Shown here one piece after another: positions 55,630 to 64,000 of a DNA stretch of 64,000 nucleotides. Within the stretch, counting starts at the first letter, position 1. Each line of letters starts with the position of its first letter. The notes under the pieces are model-generated. The model made no database searches. It was not told the origin of the DNA and saw nothing but the letters and a program-made list of their open reading frames with translations. Where the stretch lies: NCBI GenBank assembly GCA_961205875.1, contig OY540814.1, forward strand, positions 24,930,151 through 24,994,150, read 5' to 3'. The stretch comes from Sialis fuliginosa. Its lineage: Eukaryota > Arthropoda > Insecta > Megaloptera > Sialidae. The translations under genes and the position numbers were made by a program.

Positions 55630-55920
55630 AGGTACTGGCACCAGTCTCGGACAATACCCCAGTATTGGACATTTGTTCAATTAACTGTACTAAATTAGAA
55701 ATATTTGTTGATATTAGATTATCGTCTGTAATCTATAGACACTAAACTGCAAAACAGGTTAATTTGATGATAATCGGCCAATGCGTGTCAAAATGGTGGA
55801 CGCTTAAACATAGCGGATGTAATCTATTTATTAATTATTATATATAACTTCTTGCTTACATTCTTAACTTTTGTATCGTAGTAAGTACTTATAATTTTGT
55901 AATCATAAACAAATGTCCAT
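55630..55920 (+). mobile_element. AGGTACTGG-family MITE, right half lost
   Basis: TA|AGGTACTGGCACCAGTC begins a copy collinear with 24178-24480 up to 'tttgtaatcataaacaaatg', then the similarity stops. Confidence 0.8.
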
Positions 55921-55959
55921 TTGTTGATTTCAAGGATAATAAAAGAATTTTTTTTTGTT

Positions 55960-56095
55960 TTTGTTTTTCGTGGGGTCGCACGAATATGACATCTGTGAAA
56001 AGGCGGGGAGGGGGGGGGGGTAAAAAAAAACATTAAAGTGTGACGTAATGTATGGATAGTCCCTAACCCTATTTGATACCCATTCGACAAAAAAT
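55960..56095. other. GC-richer patch with a G-run
   Basis: 'gaaaaggcggggaggggggg' is at about 55997-56020. The minus-strand frame over it is low-complexity. Confidence 0.35.
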
Positions 56096-56144
56096 ATACA
56101 GATAGATAAGCTGGAGCTTTATCCTACATTTAAATTCAATTTTG

Positions 56145-56625
56145 CTTCCTCGCAATATCGAAGATACGAGAAGCATTGTGATCGTTTCAGATTGAGACAA
56201 AAAAAATGTTCTCCGATTTCAAAATTTTAAATTGATTTATCCGTTTCACGTCAAGACAAACACTTTTCGTTCCGTGTCTGTCTGTCTGTCCGTCCGTCCG
56301 TCTGTCCCCTGAATCCTTGTCACACGCATAACTCATGAACCACTGAACCGATATTATTGAAATTTGGTCGGATGGTTGGGTCTGGTTTGAGGACGGTCCT
56401 ATTTCAAAATCATCAAAATCGTGTGGAAGGGGGAGGGGTGACATTCCAAAATATTTATTTTTTCAAGATATCTCAAGAACTACACATTTTACGTGAAAAT
56501 TTTATAGAATCTTTTTTGTAGAGCATTAAATTTTCTATAATATGGGTCTACAACGTTTGTTGTAAAATATTCCCTTACAAAGATTTATCTCAATTTATTT
56601 TAAAAATTCGTGTTTTGTTTTTCTG
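56145..56625 (+). mobile_element. Partial TTTTGTTTCCTCGC-type element
   Basis: 'ttcctcgcaatatcgaagat' and 'cgagaagcattgtgatcg', then 'acatggaaccgatatt'-like sequence and the rest, run collinear with 53155-53575, with changes at about one site in eight. The right terminal repeat is missing. Confidence 0.75.
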
Positions 56626-56685
56626 AATTGACATGTCAAAAAATTTAAAATATACGAAAAAATAATCAGGTGTGTTGAGAAAAAT

Positions 56686-57100
56686 TTAGCACGAGGAAGC
56701 ACTGTGCATTTACTTGGCAGATATTTTTCCCACACAACTTATCAGAAACTCCCCACCGAAAATAAACCATAACGACCCATTTAAGACACCCATCCTAATT
56801 AAAAACGATCGGGAAAGGCACACACAAACTAATTACGCGCGGTTCGGGTATTCTCGATATCGCTCGTTGTCGCTCGCCGTTCGCGTCTCGGCGATTGGTC
56901 CTGAGCTCGCGCGGCGACTTTCGTTCGATCTCGCTCAGTCGAGCCACGGCTGTCAAACGGTGCGTACGCGACGCGGTATAAAACGACGTGCCCGCGACCT
57001 TGCTTTTTATATTATTGTTGCGCAGTTGTTCTCAGTTTACGGTACTTTTTATATGTTCCGTTTTAATCTGTGGTCGGTTTAAATTTCAGTGTTGTGTTGT
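56686..57100 (+). promoter_or_regulatory. Putative TATA promoter in a CpG island
   Basis: 56815-57000 is strikingly CpG-rich for this window ('cgctcgttgtcgctcgccgt', 'gtgcgtacgcgacgcgg') and ends in TATAAAA at 56977-56983. Downstream are arthropod initiator-like sequences, TCAGTT at 57032-57037 and TTCAGTG at 57085-57091. Neither lies at the usual 30 bases from the TATA box, so the start site is uncertain. The following 250 bases ('gttcaagtgaaattgttaat') read like an untranslated leader, with no long frame. A 122-codon frame across the island (56714-57082) has R-rich, low-quality content and is likely CpG-driven. The TATA orientation gives a + strand gene, the same direction as both ratchet sites. 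A plain unmethylated CpG island or a decayed GC-rich insert is the alternative. Confidence 0.5.
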
Positions 57101-57680
57101 TCAAGTGAAATTGTTAATGTTATTGTGATAAATGTTTTATAGTGGTGTTTCATATTGTGATAATATATTGTTTTGCGGATTATTATGAAGTGGTAATTTG
57201 GTTTTTTAATGTCAAGTTTTTTGTGAATCTTGGGTTACAGTGCAATTAGTGATTTTGAATGGAATATAAGATATTGTGGTAAAAATATTTATGTTTCTTG
57301 GAAATGTTAAAATGTCTGTTTTCTGAAATTAAAACCAAGTTGAATTATAATTAAATTGCAAAATGTGTCATTTGTTTGTATTGAATACAAGAAACAACAG
57401 AATTAACCCATTTAACTTACCGTCCTTTTAAAAAGTTGGTTTAAATGCATTACTCTATTTAGAACAGTCTATTATCGGTGATATTTAAAAGGATTATATT
57501 TTTTAAAGTGTTTATTTCATCTCGATAATACAAGAATAAAAAAAATCAAATTTTCGAACAGATTCTAGTGGATTAATCTTAAATTAATATATTTTTCGAT
57601 ATAAAGGCGGTTCAAAGTTCAAACAAATATCTTTCATAAACAGTTGAACCTTATATCATCATTTTTTTTTTATAATCCAA
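57101..57680 (+). other. Possible 5' leader, no splice donor found
   Basis: 'gtgataaatgttttatagtg' and similar T/G-rich phrases resemble insect 5' untranslated sequence. No GTAAGT- or GTGAGT-type donor is clear before 57682, so the leader may be long or spliced at a weak site. Confidence 0.3.
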
Positions 57681-57681
57681 A

Positions 57682-57800
57682 ACCAGTAGTTCTTAAACTT
57701 TTCATATGATGGCATCTTAGTAAGTGTCGATTCTTATCGTCAAATTTTAAATTTTCCGAAACTCCCTTTACAAATCATCATCCTGTGATTAAAATCGAGA
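57682..57800 (+). mobile_element. hAT left-end fragment
   Basis: CAGTAGTTCTTAAACTTTTC followed by 'atatgatggcatcttag' is a typical hAT end. No matching right end is seen, so the extent is approximate. The GTAAGTG inside it is therefore a weak donor candidate. Confidence 0.5.
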
Positions 57801-57879
57801 TTTAACACTTTGAAAAAATAAAAAAATAAAAAGTTATTTAAACATGAGTGTAAAAAAGATAGAATACTGTACGTTTGTG

Positions 57880-57950
57880 AACCAAATTTTCCACATTATG
57901 TTAATACAAAAAGTGCAGTCCATGTCTCTATATGTCTACGGATAGAAATA
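57880..57950 (+). repeat. Fragment of the CATAGACATAG element
   Basis: 'attatgttaatacaaaaagtg' and 'gtccatgtctctatatgtct' match the right end of 30572-31373 with changes. Confidence 0.55.
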
Positions 57951-59590
57951 ATGGTCGTGTAGCTTTAAATAAACCAGAACCTAGGATACTAGAATTATTA
58001 TAGTGTAGTTTGTTGCATGCATGTATAAGTAATATGTATACATGAAATGAATTATATACAAATAAGGGTTGTCAGTATTCGAGGGTTGTATCGGTTGTCC
58101 ATTGTTAACCCCGTAACGTTTGTGTAAAATGGGGTTAATTAATTCCCAGGATGTGGGTCTATTATAAAGCAATAAAATGTTGGTATGTTGTTCATTTTTT
58201 GTTGATTTTATCTACATTTTGATGGTAGAAAGAATTATTTATTGTGGTGGAACGTTTATTTAGTAAATCGAGATAAAGGAATGATGAATTGGTACTAATT
58301 AATATCTGAAATGTTTGGAGATGTCAAGACAATAAAAATGCGTTTCGGTTTTATTATTTTAACATAATAAATAATTTACATATATAATCTCGGCAATTGT
58401 AAATGTCACTACCCTGATCATACCGAGGCAACATCCTTTGTGACGTTCGAATAACTATATGAATATCAGTCGAAAATCATAATTTTTTATACTACAAAAA
58501 AAATTCATCTGCAAAAACGGCGATTCATGCAGATATAAAATAACCTATTTCGGATGATCGGGGACCTAAAATCCCTAAAACCTTTCTAAATATCTAACTT
58601 GTCTATATACTTAAAGGCACGTGAAGACAATATAGTTAACATTAAATTTTTCTTATTCTTTTAAAGATATATTTAGATAAAAAAAACAGTATGCAGAACA
58701 ATACACGATTTTCATGTTCTATAATAATTTTTGATATGAAAAATTGTAATAGAATTTTGCAGGAAACTCTTTAGAAATATATAATTTAAAAAAAATAAGG
58801 GGGTAGGTTGAGGAGAAAAAAATGTAAAAAGGGCAATTCGTAATAACCATAGTAAGAACTACAAATTCCTGCAATACAATTATTTTGTTAATGTAACAAT
58901 AACATTTGCAACAATTATAAAGGATGAAAAATCATTGCCAATTAAGGGTAAGCAAAAAAGTTCAAAAACATAAGTCTATCAAGGTACTTACAATTTTTGG
59001 GAAGTTCTAATGTCAAGGGTTGTTAAGATATACTTGAAAATATATACGATTTTTCGACGGTATAACAATACTTTTTCGAAACATGGAAAAAGGAAATTGT
59101 TTTTTAATTGATTGGCTTATACTTGATATAATAAAGTCTTTATGAAGTATTACCCGTGTTTTTGACCACTTGATTTACTATGTAAAGAGATGTAAAAAGG
59201 GGTACATAAGATTTGTTTTAAATAAAAAAGATAATGAAGAATCATTGAATAAAGCAAGAAAAGAAACGGTTTCTTTAATTTGCTTTTAATTGTGTGTATT
59301 TGTAATGTTGGTAACAATGCGACGAGAAGAATACGAGATAAGATTTGGTAAACAAATTTCATAACAATATCCGCTTTATAAAGACGTATCTATATAAGTG
59401 GTTTCTATTTTTACAAACAAGTCGAACCGGTTGATATGGTTGTTAGTGCAAGTAGCAAACTGTACAGAAGGTTACGGCTTCGATTTTTCACTGAGCTATG
59501 TATGCACTTTTATGGATTTATGGTCGTGATCATGCACATTAATTAGTCGTATTTCGGTTTTACAGTTATGTATATTACATAAGTATTATC
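57951..59590. other. Unassigned A+T-rich stretch
   Basis: No repeat ends, coding frame or splice pair could be supported. The small frames at 57981-58172 and 59150-59362 (minus) are hydrophobic and A+T-driven. Confidence 0.35.
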
Positions 59591-59604
59591 TTTACAACGT
59601 AGAG

Positions 59605-59813
59605 CAGCGGTTCTGAAACTTATGTGGTCTAGGGACCTTCTTTTGAACAATTATTTTCAGATAATCCCTCCTGGCAGAAAAACAAAAAAATGTCGTTAGG
59701 TACTAATTAATAAATCATTGGTAAATAGAAATGTAAAAGTACTTTTATTTATGTCAAATATGTTTCACGGGCCCCTGGCAAAAGTTCAGCGGACCCCAGT
59801 TTAAGAACCGCTG
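59605..59813. mobile_element. hAT MITE, 209 bp, intact
   Basis: CAGCGGTTCTGAAACT and AGTTTAAGAACCGCTG are inverted, with a perfect 8-bp duplication, acgtagag (59597-59604 and 59814-59821). The interior matches 12893-13073. Confidence 0.95.
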
Positions 59814-59834
59814 ACGTAGAGTATCACTATTAGA

Positions 59835-59965
59835 AACTAACTGTTACCGCGACTTCTTTTGTATTTAATCATTTTTCCGGGATATAAAGTAGCCCATCTC
59901 CTTCTTCAGGTTGCAAGTTATCACCCTGCCAAATTTCATCAAGATCGGTTTAGCCATCTAGAAAA
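59835..59965 (+). repeat. Moth-type interspersed repeat, truncated
   Basis: 'aactgttaccgcgacttctt', 'gtagcccatctccttcttca' and 'aatttcatcaagatcggttt' follow the order at 52002. It breaks off at 'agccatctagaa'. Confidence 0.75.
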
Positions 59966-59974
59966 TTAAAAAGG

Positions 59975-60095
59975 GGCCACGGTTGGCCCAGTCTGCGCCA
60001 ATGCTAGCCAACACTGGGCCAAGATACAAATGGTAACTTCTTTTAAGACTCGGCCAAGGCTTGTCGTACCAAGGCTCGCCCAGAGTTGTCTAAAA
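59975..60095. repeat. GGCC-rich palindromic patch
   Basis: TTGGCCCAGT (59983-59992) pairs with ACTGGGCCAA (60013-60022). Further 'tcggccaaggc' and 'ccaaggctcgccca' follow. Possibly the terminus of a foldback element whose body is now missing. Confidence 0.5.
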
Positions 60096-60117
60096 TAGCA
60101 TTAAATATTAATATACA

Positions 60118-60866
60118 CGTTCAATTATAAAACTATAATACCTCTACGTCTTATTTTCTTGTATTTTAGTCGATATTTGTATGACGAGTTGAAGTTCACT
60201 GCAGGAAATTTCACTAAAATTTTTTGAATTTTTGATTTTGTTAAAAGTATGTTTATTGTATAGAAAATCACGTGAAAAGTTGTTTGTTTCAAATCGCAGG
60301 TCTGTATCTCAAACCGTTCTCGAGATATGACCTCTCAAAGTTTTAGTTTTTTCAAATTTTTGGAGAAAAAAGGCCATAACTTTTGAACGCGTGGTCGGAT
60401 TTGATTTTAGTTGACGGATTTGGAATCAGCGTGTCAAAATCTATATAATGACATGTATAATACCTTAAAACTCGAAAAAAAAAAAATTTCGTAAAAAATC
60501 GAAAAAATGTCGATTTTTGACGAAATTTTTTTTGTCGAATTTTAAAGTATTGTACATGTCATTATATAGATTTTGACACGCTGATTTCAAATCCGTCAAC
60601 TAAAATCAATTCCGACCACGCGTTCAAAAGTTATGGCCTGTTTTCTCCAAAAATTTGAAAAAACTAAAACTTTGAGAGGTCATATCTCGAGAACGGTTTG
60701 AGATACAGACCTGCGGTTTGAAACAAACAACTTTTCACGTCATTTTCTATACAATAAACATACTTTTAACGAAATTAAAAATTCGAAATTTTTTAGTGAA
60801 ATTTCCTGCAGTGAACTTCAACTCGTCATACAAATATCGACTAAAATACAAGAAAATAAGACGTAT
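60118..60866. mobile_element. hAT-type foldback core, both outer ends lost
   Basis: The large inverted arms (about 60148-60490 and 60510-60866) match 9188-9925 and 22695-23440. The CAGTGGCG ends and any target duplication are absent. The centre is about 30 bases shorter than in the other copies. Confidence 0.88.
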
Positions 60867-61144
60867 CAAGTTTGTCTTATGCAATAAACGCAAAAGCCTG
60901 GAGTATAAAAAAAAATCATTTAATTTGCAAGGCACGTAATTGTTTACATTTCATTCTGAGAAATATTTGTTAATTGGTTTATTCTATATATGTTTAAAAG
61001 AATGCTGGAATTTACTTTCAGAAAATTAAAAAAATGCAGTCTTTCTTTATATTAACTTCTACTAATTATTTCATTATTAAAAAACCTGATTATGTAACTG
61101 AAAAATGTGAACTATTTTTTAAATATCAACTTTTTTTTTAGTTA
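60867..61144. other. A+T-rich spacer
   Basis: Nothing recognised. Confidence 0.4.
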
Positions 61145-61262
61145 AATAGAATGTTAATTCAGAAATGGTAGTAATCAAATATCAACAAATATTTCTAATC
61201 CAGTACATTTAATTTAAAAATAACCATTACTGGGATCATATCCAAGACTGGTGCCAGTACCT
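61145..61262 (-). mobile_element. AGGTACTGG-family MITE, 5' end only
   Basis: 'aaatggtagtaatcaaatat' through 'ccaagactggtgccagtacc' is the reverse strand of 24178-24295, ending CCT|TA. Confidence 0.8.
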
Positions 61263-61915
61263 TATGTATTTAAAATCATATTTATTAAATGCCAGCGTCT
61301 TTTAGAAATATGCGTTGCATAAACATAATGCAGAAAATTAAAATTCCCTTTAATTAAATATATTATGCTTCGTTCTGTAGAAAATACGATATAAAAATTT
61401 AATTTAGGTGTAAGTTAAATGACAGTTAAAAGAGCATTTAGTTAAACTTGGTAATACCGAGAGTAAACGATTTTGAGATAAATGATGTCATTTGAAATTC
61501 TGTGCACCTCCCTTCACATGTCAGATATCCATTATTCTATTTATCGCTTCTAACTTTATAGGTGTACTATACATACATTGATATGTAATATGTAATAATT
61601 AACTGGTATCTGCAGACAATACGATGACTGCTAGATTCCAATGTAACGTATTAATTACGGCCCCTTTACAACCATAATTAATTTTGATAGCTCGAATCTT
61701 ATACGCGCGCTTGAAGGGTTATTATCGCATTAATTAACAGATTAAAAAAATCATGTTTTATGTTTGACTTCTTAATTTCGTTATACTTGTTACGAATCGT
61801 AAAGGAAAGATATTTTTTTTGTAAGTATAATTGATTTAAATTTTAAACGATATGACCTTTTTTATTTTTAAATATATTTTAATTGGTAAATTACTCGTAC
61901 TAATATTATAAATGC
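61263..61915. other. Unassigned A+T-rich sequence
   Basis: Nothing could be supported. Confidence 0.3.
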
Positions 61916-61924
61916 GAAAATAAC

Positions 61925-62060
61925 CAGGCACGGATCTTGGTTTAAAATTTGGAGAGGGGGGGTCAATGTCTGAGAAATGACAATTGGGTTGGGGGGGGGG
62001 GGGGTTACTATGACATAGACAAAAAAGTTACTTTAGTATATTTAATAAGTATTTTTCTTT
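61925..62060 (+). mobile_element. Possible hAT left end with poly-G
   Basis: CAGGCACGGATCTTGG resembles the CAGGCCCGGATTT ends at 44950. It is followed by 'gagggggggtcaatg' and a G14 tract (61991-62004). No right end is found. Confidence 0.4.
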
Positions 62061-62079
62061 TTAATATGCCTTAATTTTT

Positions 62080-62240
62080 GAAGTCTGTTTGTTACCTTTT
62101 CACGGTTAAACCGCTGAACCGATCTTGATGTAATTTGGCAGAGAGATGGCTTGCATCTTGAGGAAGGACATAGGCTGTTTTATATCCTGAAAGTTGATTA
62201 GATTAAAAAAATTCATGCGGGTGAAGAAAATAACATAAGC
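62080..62240 (-). repeat. Moth-type interspersed repeat
   Basis: 'gtctgtttgttaccttttca', 'ccgctgaaccgatcttgatg' and 'ggcagagagatggcttgcat' form the reverse strand of 52110-52250. Confidence 0.75.
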
Positions 62241-62815
62241 AAAACTAAAGTGTAAAAAAAACGTTCAAAAACAAGGTGAAACATAATAATAAAATATATT
62301 TCATACATAAAGATTCAAAGGATAAATAGTAAAAAATTGCCTAATCGGTTAAAACTCATAAAATAGTGTTAAAAATAAAGCGCGGAGGATTAGTTGTACT
62401 TCCAAACATATAAATGAAATAAATAACAACAGTAATGAATGAGTTTTTGATGTGAATTTACGATTTCAAAAGGTCATGTCCGCAGTTAAGTGTATGGGCA
62501 GGTTGCATATCTGTATTATTCAAGGCAACAACGACGAAGCTTCCTGTTTAGAAACGATTTTTGTGTTAGAATACATCTCGATGGCTATCTGTGCTTAATT
62601 ACACATTTCTGTGTTAGGTATTAAAAACTAATTATATTTACATTGCCAAAGCATTACGGTCATTCAGCTTTATACAGTAGGGTTACTTTTTTACACGGTA
62701 GATACGTTCCACAGAAAACTTCATATAAAAAGTCGCACAAAAAAGATATTGCTTATATTGTTCAATCATTTTCTAAAACCGCATTAAATTTTTTTTTTGA
62801 AAATTCACGAAAATA
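62241..62815. other. Unassigned A+T-rich sequence
   Basis: The 71-codon frame at 62643-62858 runs into the tandem array and is not credible as a gene. Confidence 0.4.
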
Positions 62816-62816
62816 T

Positions 62817-63056
62817 GAATGCCTAACAAAAACAAAGAAAATTAATTCGGAAATCTGAAAGAAATTGATTTAAAACTTGCCTAAAATAAGTCTGTTAGAA
62901 TGCCTAAAAAACACAAAGAAAATTAATTCGGAAATCTGAAAAAAATTGATTTAAAACTTGCCTAAAATAAGTCTGTTAGAATGCCTAAAAAACACAAAGA
63001 AAATTAATTCGGAAATCTGAAAGAAATTGATTTAAAACTTGCCTAAAATAAGTTTG
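62817..63056 (+). repeat. 81-bp tandem array, three copies
   Basis: 'gaatgcctaa' recurs at about 62819, 62900 and 62981, each followed by 'aaagaaaattaattcggaa' and 'ttaaaacttgcctaaaataa'. The copies are almost identical, so the array is young. Confidence 0.93.
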
Positions 63057-63415
63057 TTTTTTAATTTTATTGAAATATTTTTTAATCAGAATTTTCGTCA
63101 GTATTTCTGAAAATACAACTCGGCACTGTTGTTGTGAATTAGTGCGAAATCTTGTTAAACGAAAATGTTAATAATAATAAATCGTTTACATATTTAAATT
63201 CCTTGAATTGTCAGCTTTTATTTGATACCCCACTCACCGAATCGGGGAATCCTTGAATTTGTATAAAAAATTGCTCCGCGTTGTTTCAAATTCGCATTAA
63301 AAAAAACCACGTAATAAGAGACCCTAATGTATAATGGTTTTACATTTTTATACGGTGATATATGGACAATGTTATACACTAATTCATCAACTGATAAAAG
63401 TAGCATTTTTGAGTT
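63057..63415. other. Unassigned A+T-rich sequence
   Basis: Nothing could be supported. Confidence 0.3.
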
Positions 63416-63420
63416 ATTAT

Positions 63421-63680
63421 TAGAGATTGGAAAAATAGTTTTTCAACTATTGCGTAAAAATGCATTTATTGTACTTTTTATTACATATCTCCACAGTCTT
63501 CAGAAAACTGGTTTGATTGAACACGATTTGAAATCAACTATTTGCAACTACCTTTCCAACTATTTTTAAACTATTTGCGACACTTTTTACTGCTTCGTTT
63601 GCACTAATTATTATCAAATCGTAAAAAAACTATTTACCAACTATTTTCCGAAAAAAAATTCAACTATTAACTATTTCATT
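63421..63680 (-). mobile_element. hAT MITE, TAGAGATTG family, right end lost
   Basis: TAGAGATTGGAAAAATAG begins a copy that is the reverse strand of 17338-17616. It carries 'ttgcgtaaaaatgcatttat', 'tgattgaacacgatttg' and 'actgcttcgtttgcactaat'. It ends near 'actatttcatta' without a terminal repeat. Confidence 0.85.
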
Positions 63681-64000
63681 ATGAATGCAGTTTTATTAAA
63701 TATAAAATTTACAACATTATATAAAATAGATCACAGTTTAAAATTATAATTCCACAAAAGAAAAAGTACTGCAAGAAAACTCTATGCTTTTTTAATTTTT
63801 ACTTAAGCCCCCAACTCACAACACAGTTTCAAATTAAATTTTGATTGAAAACTTCCTTTGTCTTTGAAAATGAATTTTCGGACAGTTTTTTTAAGAACCT
63901 TTCAATAACGTACCCCCAAATTATTTTCTGCTTCTAACAGTCATTGCACGCCACTGTACACATGAACTATTTTTATCGCCACAAATCAAATATTTACCCA
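63681..64000. other. Unassigned sequence with a hAT-like right end
   Basis: GTCATTGCACGCCACTG ends at about 63955 and looks like a hAT terminus. Its left end may lie within the decayed sequence before it or be lost. Confidence 0.4.

Noticed and set aside
56714-57082. 122-codon open frame over the CpG island
   Set aside because: Its arginine-rich content follows from CpG-rich codons, it crosses the TATA box, and it has no recognisable domain.
57715-57727. TTA|GTAAGT as the donor of the promoter leader
   Set aside because: It is inside a hAT end fragment beginning at 57682 and lacks a good exon side.
1-64000. LTR retroelements or virus-like elements
   Set aside because: I saw no pair of long direct terminal repeats with TG...CA ends and no reverse transcriptase, integrase or capsid-like frame. 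Short decayed pieces could be missed without a search.

Overview
This is a eukaryotic, very A+T-rich stretch with no protein-coding gene that I can recognise. The longest open frame is 149 codons and matches no family known to me. Several dispersed repeats are typical of moths and butterflies: the 'gttacccgcgacttcgt ... ggtaacaaacagac ... ataatattagtatgga' family, the 'gtctgtctgtccgtcaag ... ctttttctcagga' family and the 'ctcctccctttttgaa...cggttaaaa' family. I therefore infer a lepidopteran or close relative with a repeat-rich genome. That assignment rests on memory of repeat families, not on a search.

Most of the window is non-autonomous DNA transposon sequence. At least eight elements have hAT-type ends with 8-bp target duplications that can be read directly, six of them perfect: 3373-3527, 9041-10029, 17338-17616, 26101-27319, 29489-29872, 44950-45378, 45741-46886 and 59605-59813. 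A ninth, 30572-31373, has 20-bp perfect terminal repeats and a perfect 8-bp duplication. A TA-flanked MITE family with ends AGGTACTGGCACC occurs six times or more, once as a head-to-head composite. There are also a pogo-like MITE (4405-4536), a TTAA-flanked MITE (43961-44696), and long or perfect foldbacks at 941-1124, 17014-17140 and 21751-21877. Nested insertions give a relative history at 12281-13377, 26101-27319, 29373-29885 and 45741-46886. Tandem arrays lie at 1-697 (160 bp, with an inverted last unit), 42473-43572 (154/159 bp, higher-order) and 62817-63056 (81 bp). A diverged dimer of the first array is at 39875-40075.

Two signals stand out against this background. First, two zero-length splice junctions (3' splice site joined directly to GTGAGT) lie on the + strand at 4916/4917 and 39724/39725. 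Each has a pyrimidine tract and a second strong 5' splice site 77 or 39 bases downstream, which is the layout of recursive-splicing (ratchet) sites in very long introns. Second, a CpG-rich island with a TATAAAA box on the + strand at 56820-57100 looks like a promoter and 5' leader. My working model is that most of the window is one long + strand intron, or the interval between a distal and a proximal promoter of one gene, subdivided by recursive splicing and filled with transposons. The gene itself cannot be named from this sequence. No LTR or virus-like element was recognised.
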